DNA of 64,000 bases from Climacium dendroides. Its lineage: Eukaryota > Streptophyta > Bryopsida > Hypnales > Climaciaceae. Shown piece after piece: positions 1 to 11,329 of the stretch. Every line of letters begins with the position of its first letter. Position 1 is the first letter of the stretch. The DNA lies in assembly GCA_950106755.1 (NCBI GenBank), contig OX467090.1, forward strand, positions 19,383,092 to 19,447,091, read 5' to 3'. The notes under the pieces are model-generated. The model was not told the origin of the DNA. It worked only from the letters and a program-made list of their open reading frames with translations, and searched no databases. The translations under genes were made by a program, and so were the position numbers.

Positions 1-907
1 TGAATTGGGCGGAAGGAGAAATGGTAGCTGCGAAAGAGAAAGAAAAGGAGGCCCTCGCGCTGGTCAAGAATCTAACCGGGGCAATCAACATCAAAGTCGA
101 CATCATCACGAAGGCTGCCTTATTTGACTCCAAGATGATATCCGAAGGCCACATTACAGCCTTACCGGAACCAAGGTAGTTACCATCCTCGTAGACTTCA
201 CCGCAAGAATAAAGCAAGTTTTCAAGGAGATCCAGAAGTTGCTGGCGGCCATCGACCCAAACCATGCGATGGATTTCTCCACCTTTCCGGAACTTCCTTT
301 TGTTGCAGGTACCCCAGGAAAGCCAGTGGCGGATCAGGCAACCCGGATGGAGGGTCTGAGGGGGATACTCACACCAGCCAAGCCTTCCGCCAATAAGATA
401 CAGATGACGGAGTTGAATTTGAGGCCAGCCTCGGAACCGGAACCGGAGTCTAGCGCGAAATCGGTTCCGATGCCATCTAAGTTCTCAACTCCGAAAGTTC
501 CCAAAGCACAAACAATGCCAAATTTGATGGCCGAAACATTCAAGGTTCCGGAACAGCAGGTTAGGGGAGATCTCATCAACCGGATCGGTGGGATGACAAA
601 TCCGGCTCGGACCAATCCGAAAGGATTTGTGCACATGTAAGAGACCACGCCAGAGAAAGGAAGCGAACCCGTGACGTTGGAGGATACAACACCAGAGAAG
701 GAGAAGGAAGTCCAAGTTATTGAAGATTCGGATGAGGAGAGTGCCCACTCCACTTCCGAAACCGAAGACGACAGCGATCCGTCTCCAGCCACGCGCCATA
801 TCCAGACTCGGGCCACAGCAAGAACTACGCCAGCCAAGAACACGAAGGGGACGCCTACCAGCCAAGCAGGGAGTCGTTCAAAAAAAGGACGGAAGCCAAG
901 ACATTAG
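1..907 (+). pseudogene. Acidic coiled-coil-like mobile-element protein, 3' part, broken
   Basis: I do not recognise this gene. The window opens inside it. The frame from position 21 reads a Lys/Glu/Ala-rich helical stretch to a TAG at 177-179. The sense then continues in another frame (from about 176), so a frameshift lies near 170-176. That frame runs through a segment rich in Pro, Ser and Glu, meets TAA at 638-640, and resumes in the same frame to a TAG after a basic tail (Arg/Lys-rich, ending at 907). The C-terminal half is very acidic (DSDEES, ETEDDSD) before the basic end. One frameshift and one in-frame stop mark it as dead. The coding bases themselves carry TTCCGGAA motifs (285-292, 546-553), like the non-coding DNA downstream. 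It may be a Gag-like or accessory protein of a mobile element; that is inference. Confidence 0.45.
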
Positions 908-2165
908 GATTGGTAGGAGAGGAGGTATAGGATCCGGAATGGGGTTCCGAGCTTGGACCCGGTTTCCGGAAATTTAGGCGGATAGTGAGGAAATCCGGTT
1001 ATCTCGGACGGCTGTTAGCAATCTGTCCGGATATCCCGGGAGGTTCAGGGATTGGTGGCCTGGATTTCCGGGTTTCCTTTTCAGGCTTTTAGGAGTTGAC
1101 TTTGGATTTTTGTGTTAGTATTTTAAGGGCAGGCAAGTTAGTTGCCTGCCATTCCATTCCATTCTACTCCACTGGATTTTAGTGCTTTCACGTATGTATT
1201 ACAATTTTCTTTTCTTAATCTAAGTCAGCCAAGTTACCTTTAGCTGCACTTTTCGCTTAGACATGATCTTTTTGAGCTGGGTGTATGCATGGGTGCACTA
1301 CTAGAAAAATTCGTATTTCTGTTGTTTTGGTCGCGTTGATCTGGTCAAAATTTGACAGAAATCTGTTGGTTTCAACAGATTTCTGTCAGATTTTGACCGG
1401 ATCAACGCGACCAAAACAACAGAAAAATAAAATTTTCTAGTAGTGGTGTCTGATCTGATACTGGAGAAAGAGAAGGGAGGGAGAGAAGGAATCCGGATCT
1501 TGAGCTACGGATCGTCTGGGAATGGAGCTAGTGAGAAGGAATGCAGAGCTGAGTAAGGGAGTGCAAGTGCAACATGCTTTTAAACTGCTGGAACGGCAAT
1601 CCGGAATAGAGGGTAGAGGTCCGTGCGAGTCTGGAACCAGGAGGGTTCTGTGCGGAGTTAAGCAACCGCCAAAGGAAAGGATCTCCCGTTACTTCGGAAA
1701 GTCTGACAACCTCCCCCTTGGTAAATTATCTTCTCCTTGAGATTCTATTCTTTTGGGTCTATAAGTTCTGATCCGTCGTTGTAGTAAGTGAGGTGTAAAA
1801 AGTGCTCTATGTGACCTGATTCCGGATCGGCCAATCCGGAAACTGTAAGAGAATATTCCTCCCTCCTTCTACAACTGTGTTGTCTTGGGTGTGTTGTTTA
1901 GTAGATTTAGAGTACAGAGAGGATAATTGTACAAGTGGTGAGTCCCCACCCCTTTCTAGATCAAGGGCGGACCCTCTGAAGGTAAAACAGAGGCAACAAA
2001 AACCAGTGACGGAAGAGAGACGGAACTCAGATTCAGGTGTGTCCGGATCCGGAACGGAATCCGGAATGTACTAAGTTTCCGGAACGAGATAGGATAAGTG
2101 AAATAAGGGGGATTAAGTCAGTAGTCACAATCCGGATACTTCTCATTCAATCGATATCATACTAG
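908..2165. repeat. Non-coding stretch enriched in TCCGGA palindromes
   Basis: No convincing gene. The hexamer TCCGGA, often inside TTCCGGAA, recurs at about 933, 965, 1026, 1492, 1600, 1821, 1835, 2042, 2048, 2059, 2078 and 2130. About half a copy would be expected by chance in this length. A 150-bp CACTA MITE interrupts the stretch. The motif also occurs inside the flanking broken genes (285, 546, 2699), so it belongs to the element rather than to one gene. Confidence 0.6.
1296..1445. mobile_element. 150-bp CACTA-type MITE with 3-bp target duplication
   Basis: The element starts CACTACTAGAAAA and ends TTTTCTAGTAGTG. The two halves form an almost perfect hairpin with arms of about 73 bp and a 4-nt loop. 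GTG precedes it at 1293-1295 and GTG follows at 1446-1448, the 3-bp target site duplication expected for the CACTA (EnSpm) superfamily. It has no coding capacity and would depend on a transposase in trans. The near-intact arms suggest a fairly young insertion. Confidence 0.9.
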
Positions 2166-3287
2166 AAGTTCTCTGGACCGATAATTCGTGTCATCTTGCA
2201 ACCATCTGCTGTTGTCAGGATACTTACGGCTAACTACGCGTACGACAGGGACGCCTACTTCAACCACTTCTGTGTGGCTGAAGAGGGATGGCAATACGAG
2301 CCCAAAGCAGTATGGACTTGCACAACGTGCCGAGAGTATGTGAAAATGTCACACATTGCGAAACTCTAGCCAGCAGATAACACGGTTGTATTAGAGAGAC
2401 AAGTGAGACGGTGGGAAGGTCCCATAAACACTTGCAAGAGTGAACATTTCAAGCAGAGATACGAGGAGATTTGGGCATCTTGCGGTCTAGGTGCTTCCAA
2501 ACCAAATATCATGAACTATTCCACCATGGCAATGATTTGGGCGGAGATTGTACTCCAGAAAGATGTGGATTGGCGTACGGTGCCTGCAAAGGACAAGAAG
2601 ACCAAATTGAGCTGTGACAAAGCGGTGATAGACACCAATTGGGTTGGCCCAAGCGATTGCATGCCGGAGTGGTCTAATCGGGGTCAATTTGGATTTCCTC
2701 CGGAACCATTGCCAGATGCAGAGGACAATGATGATGATGACGAAGAAGACTTACCACCTCCACCTCCACTTCCACAAAGGCACGTACGTCGAGAAGAGCG
2801 CGAAGACTTGGACTTCCAAAATCAATTGCGAGAGACAACAAGAAATAGTATTTTGGATCAAGGTCGCCCGCGTCAACAACGGTCACCACCTCATCATGAT
2901 CGTGATGTGCGTTGCCCGCAATATGGAGGAGGAAGTTTGCATTTTAGCCCTGGCCCCCACGATGACTTCCAAAACATACGAGGAAGCCATGGAAGCACAA
3001 GGTTCACGGACTACGGTGGATCTCAATATGGTGGGTCGCAATTCTATCTAGGGACGGGAGGGCCGGACTCATATGGGCCTCGTGGAAGCTCATACTACAC
3101 CGGCTCAAGCGAACGAGGGACAAGAGGGGCCGAGGCAAATGCATCACCTCCTCCACCTCTACCATTTGGGGGTCCATACTTCTCCAATTACGGACAAGGA
3201 GGAGGGTCTAGCGGATATGGGCGATGTGGTGGCTTCGGTCCCACACCCGAAGGTCGAAATGACGATAGTAGTTCGGATTCAGAATAG
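2166..3287 (+). pseudogene. Mobile-type protein with Pro-rich and Gly/Tyr-rich tail, one in-frame stop
   Basis: Function not recognised. One frame is open from 2166 to the TAG at 3285-3287 apart from a TAG at 2367-2369. The N-terminal part before that stop holds a possible Cys knuckle (WTCTTCREY). After the stop comes a globular segment with many Trp residues, then an acidic run (DNDDDDEED, about 2730-2750), a proline run (PPPPPLPQ), an Arg-rich stretch and a low-complexity Gly/Ser/Tyr tail with repeated GGSQYGGSQ. No start codon can be chosen, because the 5' end is lost or lies in another exon. A copy of the AT-rich repeat starting near 3530 follows it, as also happens after the kinase-like gene. 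Likely an accessory protein of a mobile element, now broken. Confidence 0.5.
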
Positions 3288-3529
3288 AGTATAATGTAGT
3301 TTAACTATTTAAGGGTAGAGTAGAAGATGTCTTTTGACTTATTCGGAGGTTATGAATTTACTATTATTGTTTAAATGTATTTTGGTGACCACTTTTGTGA
3401 CCATTAGTGGTCAATGATGTCACTATTTAAAACTTTGAACATGCACATCTATTGAACATGTTTAGTTGTAGTATCAAAAATCTCTTCTTGGAAATGCTTG
3501 ACAGTGTTTTTTCTTTTTTAGATTTAGTG

Positions 3530-4060
3530 CAAGGGTACCGAATGCAATGTTGACTTTCTGTATTCTTTACCTGCTCTTGGAAGTTGGAAATGAGATTGAA
3601 ATGCAATTAGTTCTGGAAAATAAATTAGAATCCAAATTCATTTGGAAGAATTGTATAATAGTATTGTGGATTTTGATTAGCCCTAATGTAATTGAACTTA
3701 TACACATTAAGCCTTCCAATTTTTTGTGTCACGAAGTTCAATGGTTTGACTTGCAAGAAATATTTGAACTCTTTTTTGCAATTTGAACACCCTCATAGGT
3801 AAACATTATAATTTTTAACTCCATAAGGGATATTGTTGTGCTTTTTTTTTTCCATAATGTCTAGCATGTCTAGTTTGAATTTGTACGGTTAAAAACTCGA
3901 AATTCCAAGAAAATGATAAATGTAATGAAAATATTGACATTTCTTTAGAAGTAAAAATTTCAAGAAATTGAAGAAAGTTGAGAAGAAGCCTTGGGTCTAT
4001 TTTTTTAATTATTAGGCATTGAAATGCCCAAATGCCCAATTCCTCCCAAACAAGAAGACC
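3530..4060 (+). repeat. AT-rich dispersed repeat, copy 1 of 3
   Basis: Begins near GTGCAAGGGTACC and contains blocks shared in order with 6640-7340 (for example GATATTGTTGTGCTTT and GTCTAGTTTGAATTTGTA) and more weakly with 11330-12060. It is strongly diverged and non-coding. The short open frames in it are chance. The stretch 3288-3529 before it holds nothing I can identify. Confidence 0.55.
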
Positions 4061-4149
4061 TACATGAAGCTTATTGAATGAAAAGGGGAAAAAATCACCC
4101 TAAAAATGAGATAGTAGAAATGAAGCGGACGATCTAAAAATCGCCCCCT

Positions 4150-4415
4150 CTGGACCATCCGATCACGCAGACTGTCCGTCCGCCCGATCGGACGGGCCAG
4201 AGGGGGCGCACGGCCACCCCATCCACCCGATCGGACGGGCTAGAGGGGGCGGACGGCCACCCCGTCCGCCCGATCGGACGGCCTCTGTTCGACCGTGCGG
4301 ACCGGACGAGGCGGCCGCCAACCCTAGACCGTCCGATCGGACGGCCTCCGTCCGCTGTAGGACTGGAATGAGGCCGTCCGCCTCATATAAGACAAGCGGA
4401 CGGACCGTCCGCTCT
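4150..4415 (+). promoter_or_regulatory. GC-rich promoter-like region with CCGATCGG palindromes and a TATA box
   Basis: A sharp GC island in AT-rich DNA. CCGATCGG occurs at 4184, 4227, 4270 and 4333. The last lies inside the 16-bp perfect palindrome CCGTCCGATCGGACGG (4329-4344). The first three sit 43 bp apart in a tandem unit that also carries AGAGGGGGCG. A TATA-like TCATATAAG follows at 4383-4391, and the kinase-like frame begins about 185 bp downstream at 4576. This is therefore probably the promoter of that gene, with the palindromes as candidate binding sites (inference). Confidence 0.55.
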
Positions 4416-4575
4416 CACTTTTGCCTTCCCCCTTGCATGCAAGAGAGAGCGGAGAGCTGGTGGTTTGACCTCCAATGGCTCCTTTCTTTGGGTGGGTAAG
4501 AGTCTAATATTTGGGGTAACTCTTGCCAATTTTTTTATAAAACTTTGACGTTCATCATTCTACCGGGTTATCAAT

Positions 4576-6063
4576 ATGCCGAGGGCGAAGAAGGCTTCCA
4601 AGGAGCCGAAGGGAAAAGAAGAAGCCCCCTCTATTCAGTGGACAAGGGAGAATCCCTCGGAGAGTTGCAAAGCATTTTTAATCGAATTGATTGTGAAGTT
4701 TTATGAGACAGAGACTATAGTGTCTCTTGACACTAAATATGTGCGATATGAAGAGGACTGCATCGAGAAATTCTTCGTGGATATGAGGTAGAGGATGTTG
4801 AACGCCTTGCACGTACCGTAGTGGATTGATGAAACAGAGAAGAAGAATTTCCCCAAATTTCTTGACAGCAAGGTGCATGATGCATTATGGAATGCTTCGG
4901 TCATTTTGGATAAATATTGGAGGAAGAAACGCGAAAATGATGAAGCCTTCGAGCATGTCATTATGAAAGCGGATTTATTCACCAAAAGGTGCCAACCATT
5001 TAAAAGGAGGCAGAATAGAGCAGGGTCAATTGGTTGGTGGACGAGCAAGCCTAGAATGGACCAAGCACAAAATACACATCGCCTTCTAATAGCCCTTCCG
5101 GAAACGGCCACGGTGATTCCCGTAAATAACAAAATCATGCGGGGTGGCTATGCTACAATTCGGAGAGTGCGAATAGAAGGATGTGGGGAGATTCATCCAT
5201 CATGGGAGTTTGCAGCAAAGATGTCTCTCCAAGAAGGTGAACGACCTGGTTTTGCAAAGATGGAACACAATACTGAGACTATGGCAGTAAAGATTCCGCA
5301 TGTTGGAGTGATACGTTTTTTTGCAGTGCATTCCAAAAAGAATGAAAGATACTCATTCTGGTGGAACGGCGGTACATTGCGTGAAATGATGCGTCGGGAT
5401 GACGACTATCCAGACAATATAGCCCTTCGAGTGCTGTATGAGCCGCGTATAATAGAAGAAGAAATCATTGCTGCTAAAAATCTGAAGCGATTTAGAGCCA
5501 AACGCGTGGAGCTTGCATGGGCATTACTACACATCATGAATGCGGTGCACACCGCTGGACATCTCCACAACGACATTTCTCCGAACAACATCATGTTTCA
5601 TTTTCCTGAAGATGAGTCCCGGGTTTACATTGGAGTTTGTGATTGGGGGATGACTACAGTGTTGAGCGAGCCTATGAAGTCGTTGTATACATTCACATCA
5701 ACAGCTGAAAAGGACGAAGCTATAAAGAGGAGGTAGTGGATGGATCCCAGTATTACTTATGTAGATGGAAGAGATGCGGATGTGCAAAACATCCCTTCTC
5801 TTTCCATGCTATCCGAGCAATATGCTATTGCTAAATTAGCTGAACGGATCAGTAGGTAGTGCATGTCGGAGGCGTATCACAAATTGCAGCGTGAATCAAG
5901 TAGCTCACATGTCAAGTACCTCCATCCACAATTTGCACAGGTGTTTGATACTTACTTGAAGCGCGTTCAGAACAAAGAGAGTACTTTGGCACAAGTCATC
6001 TTCCATTTTAGTACTTCATTCAACTGGTCTATTCCGGATGAACACTTCCGTGGTTCATATTGA
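4576..6063 (+). pseudogene. Protein-kinase-like gene with four in-frame TAG codons
   Basis: A single frame from ATG at 4576 to TGA at 6061-6063 (about 495 codons) with no frameshift, broken by TAG at 4789, 4819, 5734 and 5857. The N-terminus is a Lys-rich tail and an unrecognised region. A protein-kinase fold follows: a glycine-loop-like GGYATIRRV, the invariant Lys in FAAKMS (about 5210), a catalytic loop HNDISPNN (about 5565-5590; HRD has become HND but Asp and Asn remain), and DWG in place of DFG (about 5640). WMDPS after the third TAG resembles the APE-type end of the activation segment. Each TAG sits where Gln would fit. The gene follows the CCGATCGG/TATA island and is flanked by direct AT-rich repeats. 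It is probably a mobile-element passenger or captured kinase, now dead unless TAG is read through. Confidence 0.6.
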
Positions 6064-6639
6064 AGTTCAAGAATAATTTATATAACTATATAGGCTGATA
6101 GTATGCATAGATGCCAAGTAGTATGTATGCAAATTACATAGTTGCATAGCATATGTGCACCATTTTGATTTTTTAAGACCAATGAATGCCAATGTAGTTG
6201 GACTTTTATGTGCCTTTGTAATTGACGAGGATATTTTAATTGATAATGATTTTTAAAGTGTGTGAATTGTCCCTATCTTTTGTCATTGTTGGTTTGCAAT
6301 TTTGCATAGAAAAGTCTAAAACCCTTCAATTACGGAAATTGTGATTTTTTAAGTTGGTATTTGCAAGATTGGGAAGTTTTTGTTTTAAATTGTATGGTCT
6401 TCTAATTCTTTAATTTGCCATGTATGGTTGAAGATATTCAATTGGACAATGTATTATGTATAATTGTAAATTGTCTTCAAGATTCTAAAAGCATGGTTTT
6501 TTGTTTGGTATTAATGGTGTGTTGTTAATTTTTTGCATGCAACGAGTTTGTCAGCTTCATTAACATGTTAAAAAAAAATAGTAATTACCCCCTAAATGCT
6601 TGAGGACCCAAAATATTGAATATGGTGTTTGCAAAACTT
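6064..6639. other. 3' flank of the kinase-like gene, nothing recognised
   Basis: AT-rich non-coding DNA with no open frame worth calling and no clear repeat. It leads into the AT-rich dispersed repeat at about 6640. Confidence 0.5.
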
Positions 6640-7340
6640 AGAAGTTCAGTAAAACCTAACTATTTTTCATCATTTTAGTGAGGTAATAATTTTGGGAAAT
6701 TCTTTTTGAAGTCTACTTTTGGCTCCAGAAGTGAGAAGTCCGATCTTGCAATTAAAGGACAATGATTTTTCTGAAAGAGATATTATGCAAGGGTACCTTG
6801 TGCAATCTTGACTTTCCTTTTGTGTTAAGAGCTTTTGGAAATGAGCCTCAAATACAGTAGGTCTTGGAGGAAAATTCATATTGGAAATTCATATTAAAAA
6901 ATTATAGAGTAAATTTTGCAAAGCTGTAAATTGATTGGACAAGTTTGGCCCATTAACCTCATATTCTTTGGGTCCCCAACATTTTAGATTTGCCTTGCCA
7001 AAAAGGCTTCAACTTTTTTTTATGATTTTAACAGCATCATTGTCAAATGTTATAATCTTTCACTGTACAAGTGATATTGTTGTGCTTTCTTTTCCTATGC
7101 AATCTCTAACAAGTCTAGTTTGAATTTGTATGGTTACAATTCCAAAAAAATTGATACATCTTACCAAAATGTGGGCTCTTTGTTCAATTTAGAGCAAATT
7201 AAAGGAAGTTTAAATTTGAAAATAAGGCTTCGGCATGTAGGGGTTACAACATCCTATGGTTATTTGGATGATTGAATTTGTTTGAACCATGAACCATTGT
7301 TTTCTTGGGCCAATTGAAGGCCCAAATGCCTAAAAAAAAT
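6640..7340 (+). repeat. AT-rich dispersed repeat, copy 2 of 3
   Basis: Shares an ordered series of blocks with 3530-4060 (CAAGGGTACC, ATTGTTGTGCTTT, TAGTTTGAATTTGTATGG, a CCCAAATGCC block) and with 11330-12060 (TTCTTTTTGAAGTCTACTTTT-like start, CCTCAAATACA). Together with copy 1 it brackets the kinase-like gene in direct orientation, but no LTR ends, primer-binding site or target duplication are seen. Confidence 0.55.
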
Positions 7341-7473
7341 GGACTGCACCAAATCTATAGGTTAAATTTGAAGAAAAATTGGATGATAATGCCAAATTGC
7401 TCGAATTTGAAAGAAAAAAAATTGGATGAAATTGCGCACATCAAATGTAACTCATCTAAACCTACACTGAAGT

Positions 7474-9315
7474 TTACCCCATTTTCCGCCAGATGCCCCG
7501 ATCGGACGACCCCACACCGACCTGTCTGCCCCGTCCGCCTTCCCGTCCGCCTCCCAGTCCGCCTCCCGGTCCGCCCTCCCGTCCGCCCTCCCGTCCGCCT
7601 CTCGTCCGCCTCCCCGTCCCCCCTCCCCGTCCCCCCTCCCCGTCCGCCCTCCCCGTCCCCCCTGCCGTCCAGCTCCCCGTCCGCCCTCCCGTCCGCCCTC
7701 CCGTCCGCCCTCCCGTCCGCCTCTCGTCCGCCTCCCCGTCCGCCCTCCCCGTCCACCTCCCCGTCCACCCTACCATCCAGCTCCCCGTCCGCCCTCCCGT
7801 CCGGCTCCCCGTCCGCCGTCCTATCCACCTCCCGTCCGCCTCGTCCGCCTCCCCGTCCGCTGGACGGTCAGAACGTCCTATGTCGGCGGACATTCGGGAA
7901 CCGGCGGACGTAGATGCTGGACGTCCATGTAACCCTGCCAGCTCTGTAGGTTCCTTGTCCGGAGGAGGACAGCCCATCTTTTCCCAGACGAATCTTGCAC
8001 CCATTATGTTGGTGGCCCAAGTCGGCATGAAGTTCTGGAAATGATTCACCCGGTTATAATATGCGGAGATTTTTCGAATCACGTGGTCGTTTTCATTCCA
8101 TACGATGAAACACTCCCACGTCTGAAACATCTCTGCCTTTGATTTGATCGCGGGCATCAGCTGCATGCGTTTTGAGGCTTCCACGGTGTGCTGCCCATTG
8201 ACCAACCAAAACTTCATATGCTTTACTTCTTCGAAGCTCTCAAGTTTGGCTTTCAGGTTCTGCGGCATAACGCACAGCGTCATCTTCTTGTCTGGGTCGA
8301 GCATATTCAACAGGAAGTTGAGTGCCTTCTTCACGCCAACCTCTTCAAGGCCCCGGATATTCAGGTTCTCGGGGGCCGTCTCCAACTGCTCAATCGGAAT
8401 GACGTATTTCATTCCAATTCTCAACACGTAAGAATCAGTGCACTCGGTTCAATAGGACTTATACATCCGGCAGGATTCCTCGTAATCAATGTCCTTGATG
8501 TCTCCTCCCAAGTCCTTCGGAATGTCCGTGAGCTCTGACACCATGCTCTCATCACTTTGATGAGATGTTTCGGCCGCGGCCGCGACCTTGGCCACACCTC
8601 TCTTAGATGCAGACAGTGGGGTCTTCGACGGGTCCCCTTTGGCAAACCTCTCAGTTTGCTTCAGTTTGGTGTGGCTTCGTCCGGTTCCAGGTGTCCCCAT
8701 GGCCAGAGAGCTGTGGCTGGCATTATGGCTGCTGTAGTCCCTCAATACGGAGGTAGGCCTCATGTCCTTCTTCTTCTGCAATAACTTCAAGTGAGCTCGC
8801 TCGAAGTCCAGCTTCAAATGGTTCAGCCGGGACAGAAGAGTTTTCGGCGCTAGGGGCGATCCGTTGCTTGCCACCCACTTCTTCTGATCGATAGCACTTT
8901 GGATGGGGTCAATGAGGTCCTCGAAGTCGGTGTTCATCAGACTTCGAAGGTACTCGGACACGCTGAATATGGTCTTCCGCCCCTCCACCTTGTACGAGAA
9001 GATGTATGGTTTGTCCTGGTCCGGGTCAATTGTTTCGCATAACACAAAAATGACCCCATTCGGACCACTATTGAACTCGGTAACGGACTCCGTCAACAAC
9101 ACTGGGAGGGTGGCATCTGATTTCCGAAACTTTGTCCTGAATGCCAAGTGGTTTGTCATGGGGACAAGAACGATGGTCCAATATTCCACCTCGTGAGGAT
9201 CTTGCCACTCCCAGCATTTGCCTAGAATTGCTTCATCGATTATATCCTCGGCGTGCTCGGGGGGGATGTCATAATGCTTGTATGTGGCTTGGAGTTTGGA
9301 TCGTTGACCCTCCAT
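7474..9315 (-). pseudogene. ParB/Srx-like protein of a mobile element, one in-frame TGA, 3' end lost in GC repeat
   Basis: Reads leftward from ATG at 9315. The first 288 codons end in TGA at 8449-8451. The same frame then continues through a second, clearly conserved-looking segment until it enters the CGTCCGCC array below about 7880, where the translation becomes repeat. The second segment contains VNGQHTVEASKRM (about 8185-8225), which resembles the GxHR-type motif of ParB/sulfiredoxin folds with Thr in place of Arg. A Trp/Asn-rich stretch with YYNRVNHFQ follows. The middle of the first segment is Lys/Ser-rich and probably disordered. A splice acceptor-like GCAG sits just before the ATG, so an upstream exon is possible. 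It is divergent to the DUF7869-like gene at 13965, and a palindrome array starts about 70 bp upstream. The ParB link rests on one motif only. Confidence 0.45.
7498..7870. repeat. CGTCCGCC low-complexity GC array
   Basis: Begins with a CCGATCGG palindrome (7498-7505) and continues as several dozen imperfect copies of CCGTCCGCCCT/CCGTCCGCCTC. It is pyrimidine-rich on the plus strand. All long open frames across it, on both strands, are artefacts of the short repeat unit (Pro/Ser/Arg on one strand, Gly/Arg/Asp on the other). The motif is a degenerate form of the CCGTCCG half-palindrome seen at 4150-4400, so the two stretches probably share an origin. Confidence 0.7.
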
Positions 9316-9386
9316 ATCTGCATGTTTTTAGACCTTTAGTTTATGAGTAGTTGGAAATTCAAGATTTTGGTTCATCATTATGGATT

Positions 9387-10250
9387 TTCAACTCGAATCG
9401 AGCTAAATAGCGGCTGTGTTGTGAATATGATCTACTATAACTAGTTGTGTCTGATTTGCAGACTTCTGTTCATCTCGAACCGAGTTGAATGACTTATTTA
9501 TCGAACTGGACTAATCATATATTATGCTTGTAAACTCTGTTCTTAATGCTTCAGATTCTGTGAAGCTGTTCAACTCGACTCGAGATGAAATTGGCCTGCT
9601 CTATTAGACCTTTGTCCTATCCTGATTGTTTTAATTCTTTAAAGAGGTGGTCTTCAACTCGAATCGAGATGAACAGCGTGGCGTCCTAATGGTCTGCTTG
9701 TTATTATATTGGAGTAGGTAGGTTTTATTCGTAGACAGTGTATTTATCTCGATTCGAGATGAATCTCGGTAATCTCCGAGATATGATTTAGTAATGACGT
9801 TCAACTCGAACCGAGTTGAATTGGATTGAATTGTGGCGCTGTCGGGTTAAGCTTCATTTTCCGTTTTTAATTTATATTATTATGGGATTCAACTCGACTC
9901 GAGATGAATCTTGCTACATTTATCTCTTCCTACTCTGATTTAGGCCGTCATATATAGTGTTGGGTCTGGTGGAGGGTGGTATTCAACTCGACTTGAGTTA
10001 AATTGACAGTGCATTTCATTGGTTTTGCGTTGGTTCTGAACGCTACTGGTCCTACTGATCCTACAATTCATCTCGCCTCGAGTTGAATTTCAGTTCAGGG
10101 TTCTAATTAACTACAATTTTCCTCTGTACACATCGATAATTCTAACTTCGTGTTTGATTCTTAGGGGATTTTGAAGCGGAAATGAACAAAAACAAGTACA
10201 AATGTAGTTCTGTCGAGTTGAATTGACGTCGAGTTGAAATGACATCGGAT
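9387..10250. repeat. Array of nine 21-bp inverted repeats (arms TTCAACTCG / CGAGTTGAA), cluster 1
   Basis: Full sites start at 9387, 9469, 9569, 9653, 9743, 9800, 9888, 9982 and 10067. Each is two 9-bp arms around a 3-nt centre, usually A-N-Y. Spacing is 57-100 bp, mostly 82-94. Arms vary at one position (CAACTC or CATCTC), while the spacers between sites are not alike. Half sites (GTCGAGTTGAA-like) follow at about 10214-10250. The array begins about 70 bp upstream of the minus-strand ATG at 9315. This spacing and sequence conservation of only the palindrome suggest binding sites for a dimeric protein. Confidence 0.8.
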
Positions 10251-11030
10251 TGAATTCTTTCTCCTCACTACTGTCACTGTTGCATTTCAATGAAGAGACA
10301 ACGAAACATACCCAAATGTAAACGCAGCAGCAACAATCTGAACCACTTGCTCCTCCTGATGCTGAACTGTCTACTAAAAATTTGAAGGAGACAACAAGAA
10401 ATTCTGAATTTCCTGTGACCACATGAAAAATGCTATGAGAAAAAATCCAAATCTCAAGACATTTACATGGACATTCACACAGAATCCCGCAATTGCAACA
10501 CTAATTTAAACTAATCACAAATGCAATACACAACACACAATGCCGCAATTGAAACACTGATTTCCACAAATCACAGACGCAACACACTACTCGAAACGCA
10601 CAACAACTACGCCCCATGCCCCGATTGGAAAGCAACATCAACAACCTACAAACTACACGGTCGCCTGGAAAAATCTACAAGAAAAAACATAATGAAATTC
10701 AAAAACATCAACCGTATTGCATTGTAATCAACTGGGAGGGAAACAGGATCATACCGCGAGGGAAGCAAGAGCGCCGCTACCTCACACTCATTCGCCGACC
10801 GCCGGCAGCAACAGAACTTCACAAGCTGCGCACACGCACAGAACTTCACACGCTCATTCACGCCCACTGTCCCTATCTACTATTTAGCGAAACCACAACC
10901 AAGGAAACGGACTCGGGAAAATCAGCGGGGAAAGAAGACTTCAATTTCGGGGCACAGCGCGCGAAGAAGGAGACAATCAAACCCTAGCGAGCGCAGAAAG
11001 AGGAGGACGACGATAAGGCAGACTTTCCCG
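10251..11030. other. Unassigned spacer between the two palindrome arrays
   Basis: Moderate GC with CA-rich low-complexity tracts (about 10490-10600). Open frames on both strands lack any recognisable protein character. No promoter or repeat is recognised. Confidence 0.4.
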
Positions 11031-11032
11031 GC

Positions 11033-11185
11033 CGATTAATAACCGGGCTGACTAATAACCGGGCCGACTGATAACCGAGCCTATTGATACCTGTTCTAGG
11101 TACCCGTTGTCGATACCCGAGAGTGAAACCCGTTTTCAATACCCGTCGATGATACCTGTTGAATATACCCAATCGATATCCGGAG
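11033..11185. repeat. Degenerate 16-bp minisatellite (ATAACCGGGCYGACT type)
   Basis: The first units read ATTAATAACCGGGCTG, ACTAATAACCGGGCCG and ACTGATAACCGAGCC. Decaying copies with GATACCCG/GATACCTG follow to about 11185. It is non-coding. Confidence 0.6.
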
Positions 11186-11329
11186 TATTAGGCGATGGTG
11201 CACAGTTAAAAAAAAATTGAAAATTGAAAATTACTCTATGTTATGATTGAATATGATAGAAAATATTAATCCCAAAGCACCATTTTGCAATTAAATAAAC
11301 CTTATTAAATTACTATTTTCAATAGTTCA

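Noticed and set aside
3530..7340. LTR retrotransposon with the kinase-like gene inside
   Set aside because: The direct repeats are too diverged, lack TG...CA ends and primer-binding or polypurine tracts, and no gag-pol is present.
7305..8044. Proline/serine-rich proteins encoded across 7305-8044
   Set aside because: They translate the CGTCCGCC repeat; every frame is open there because the unit contains no stop codon.
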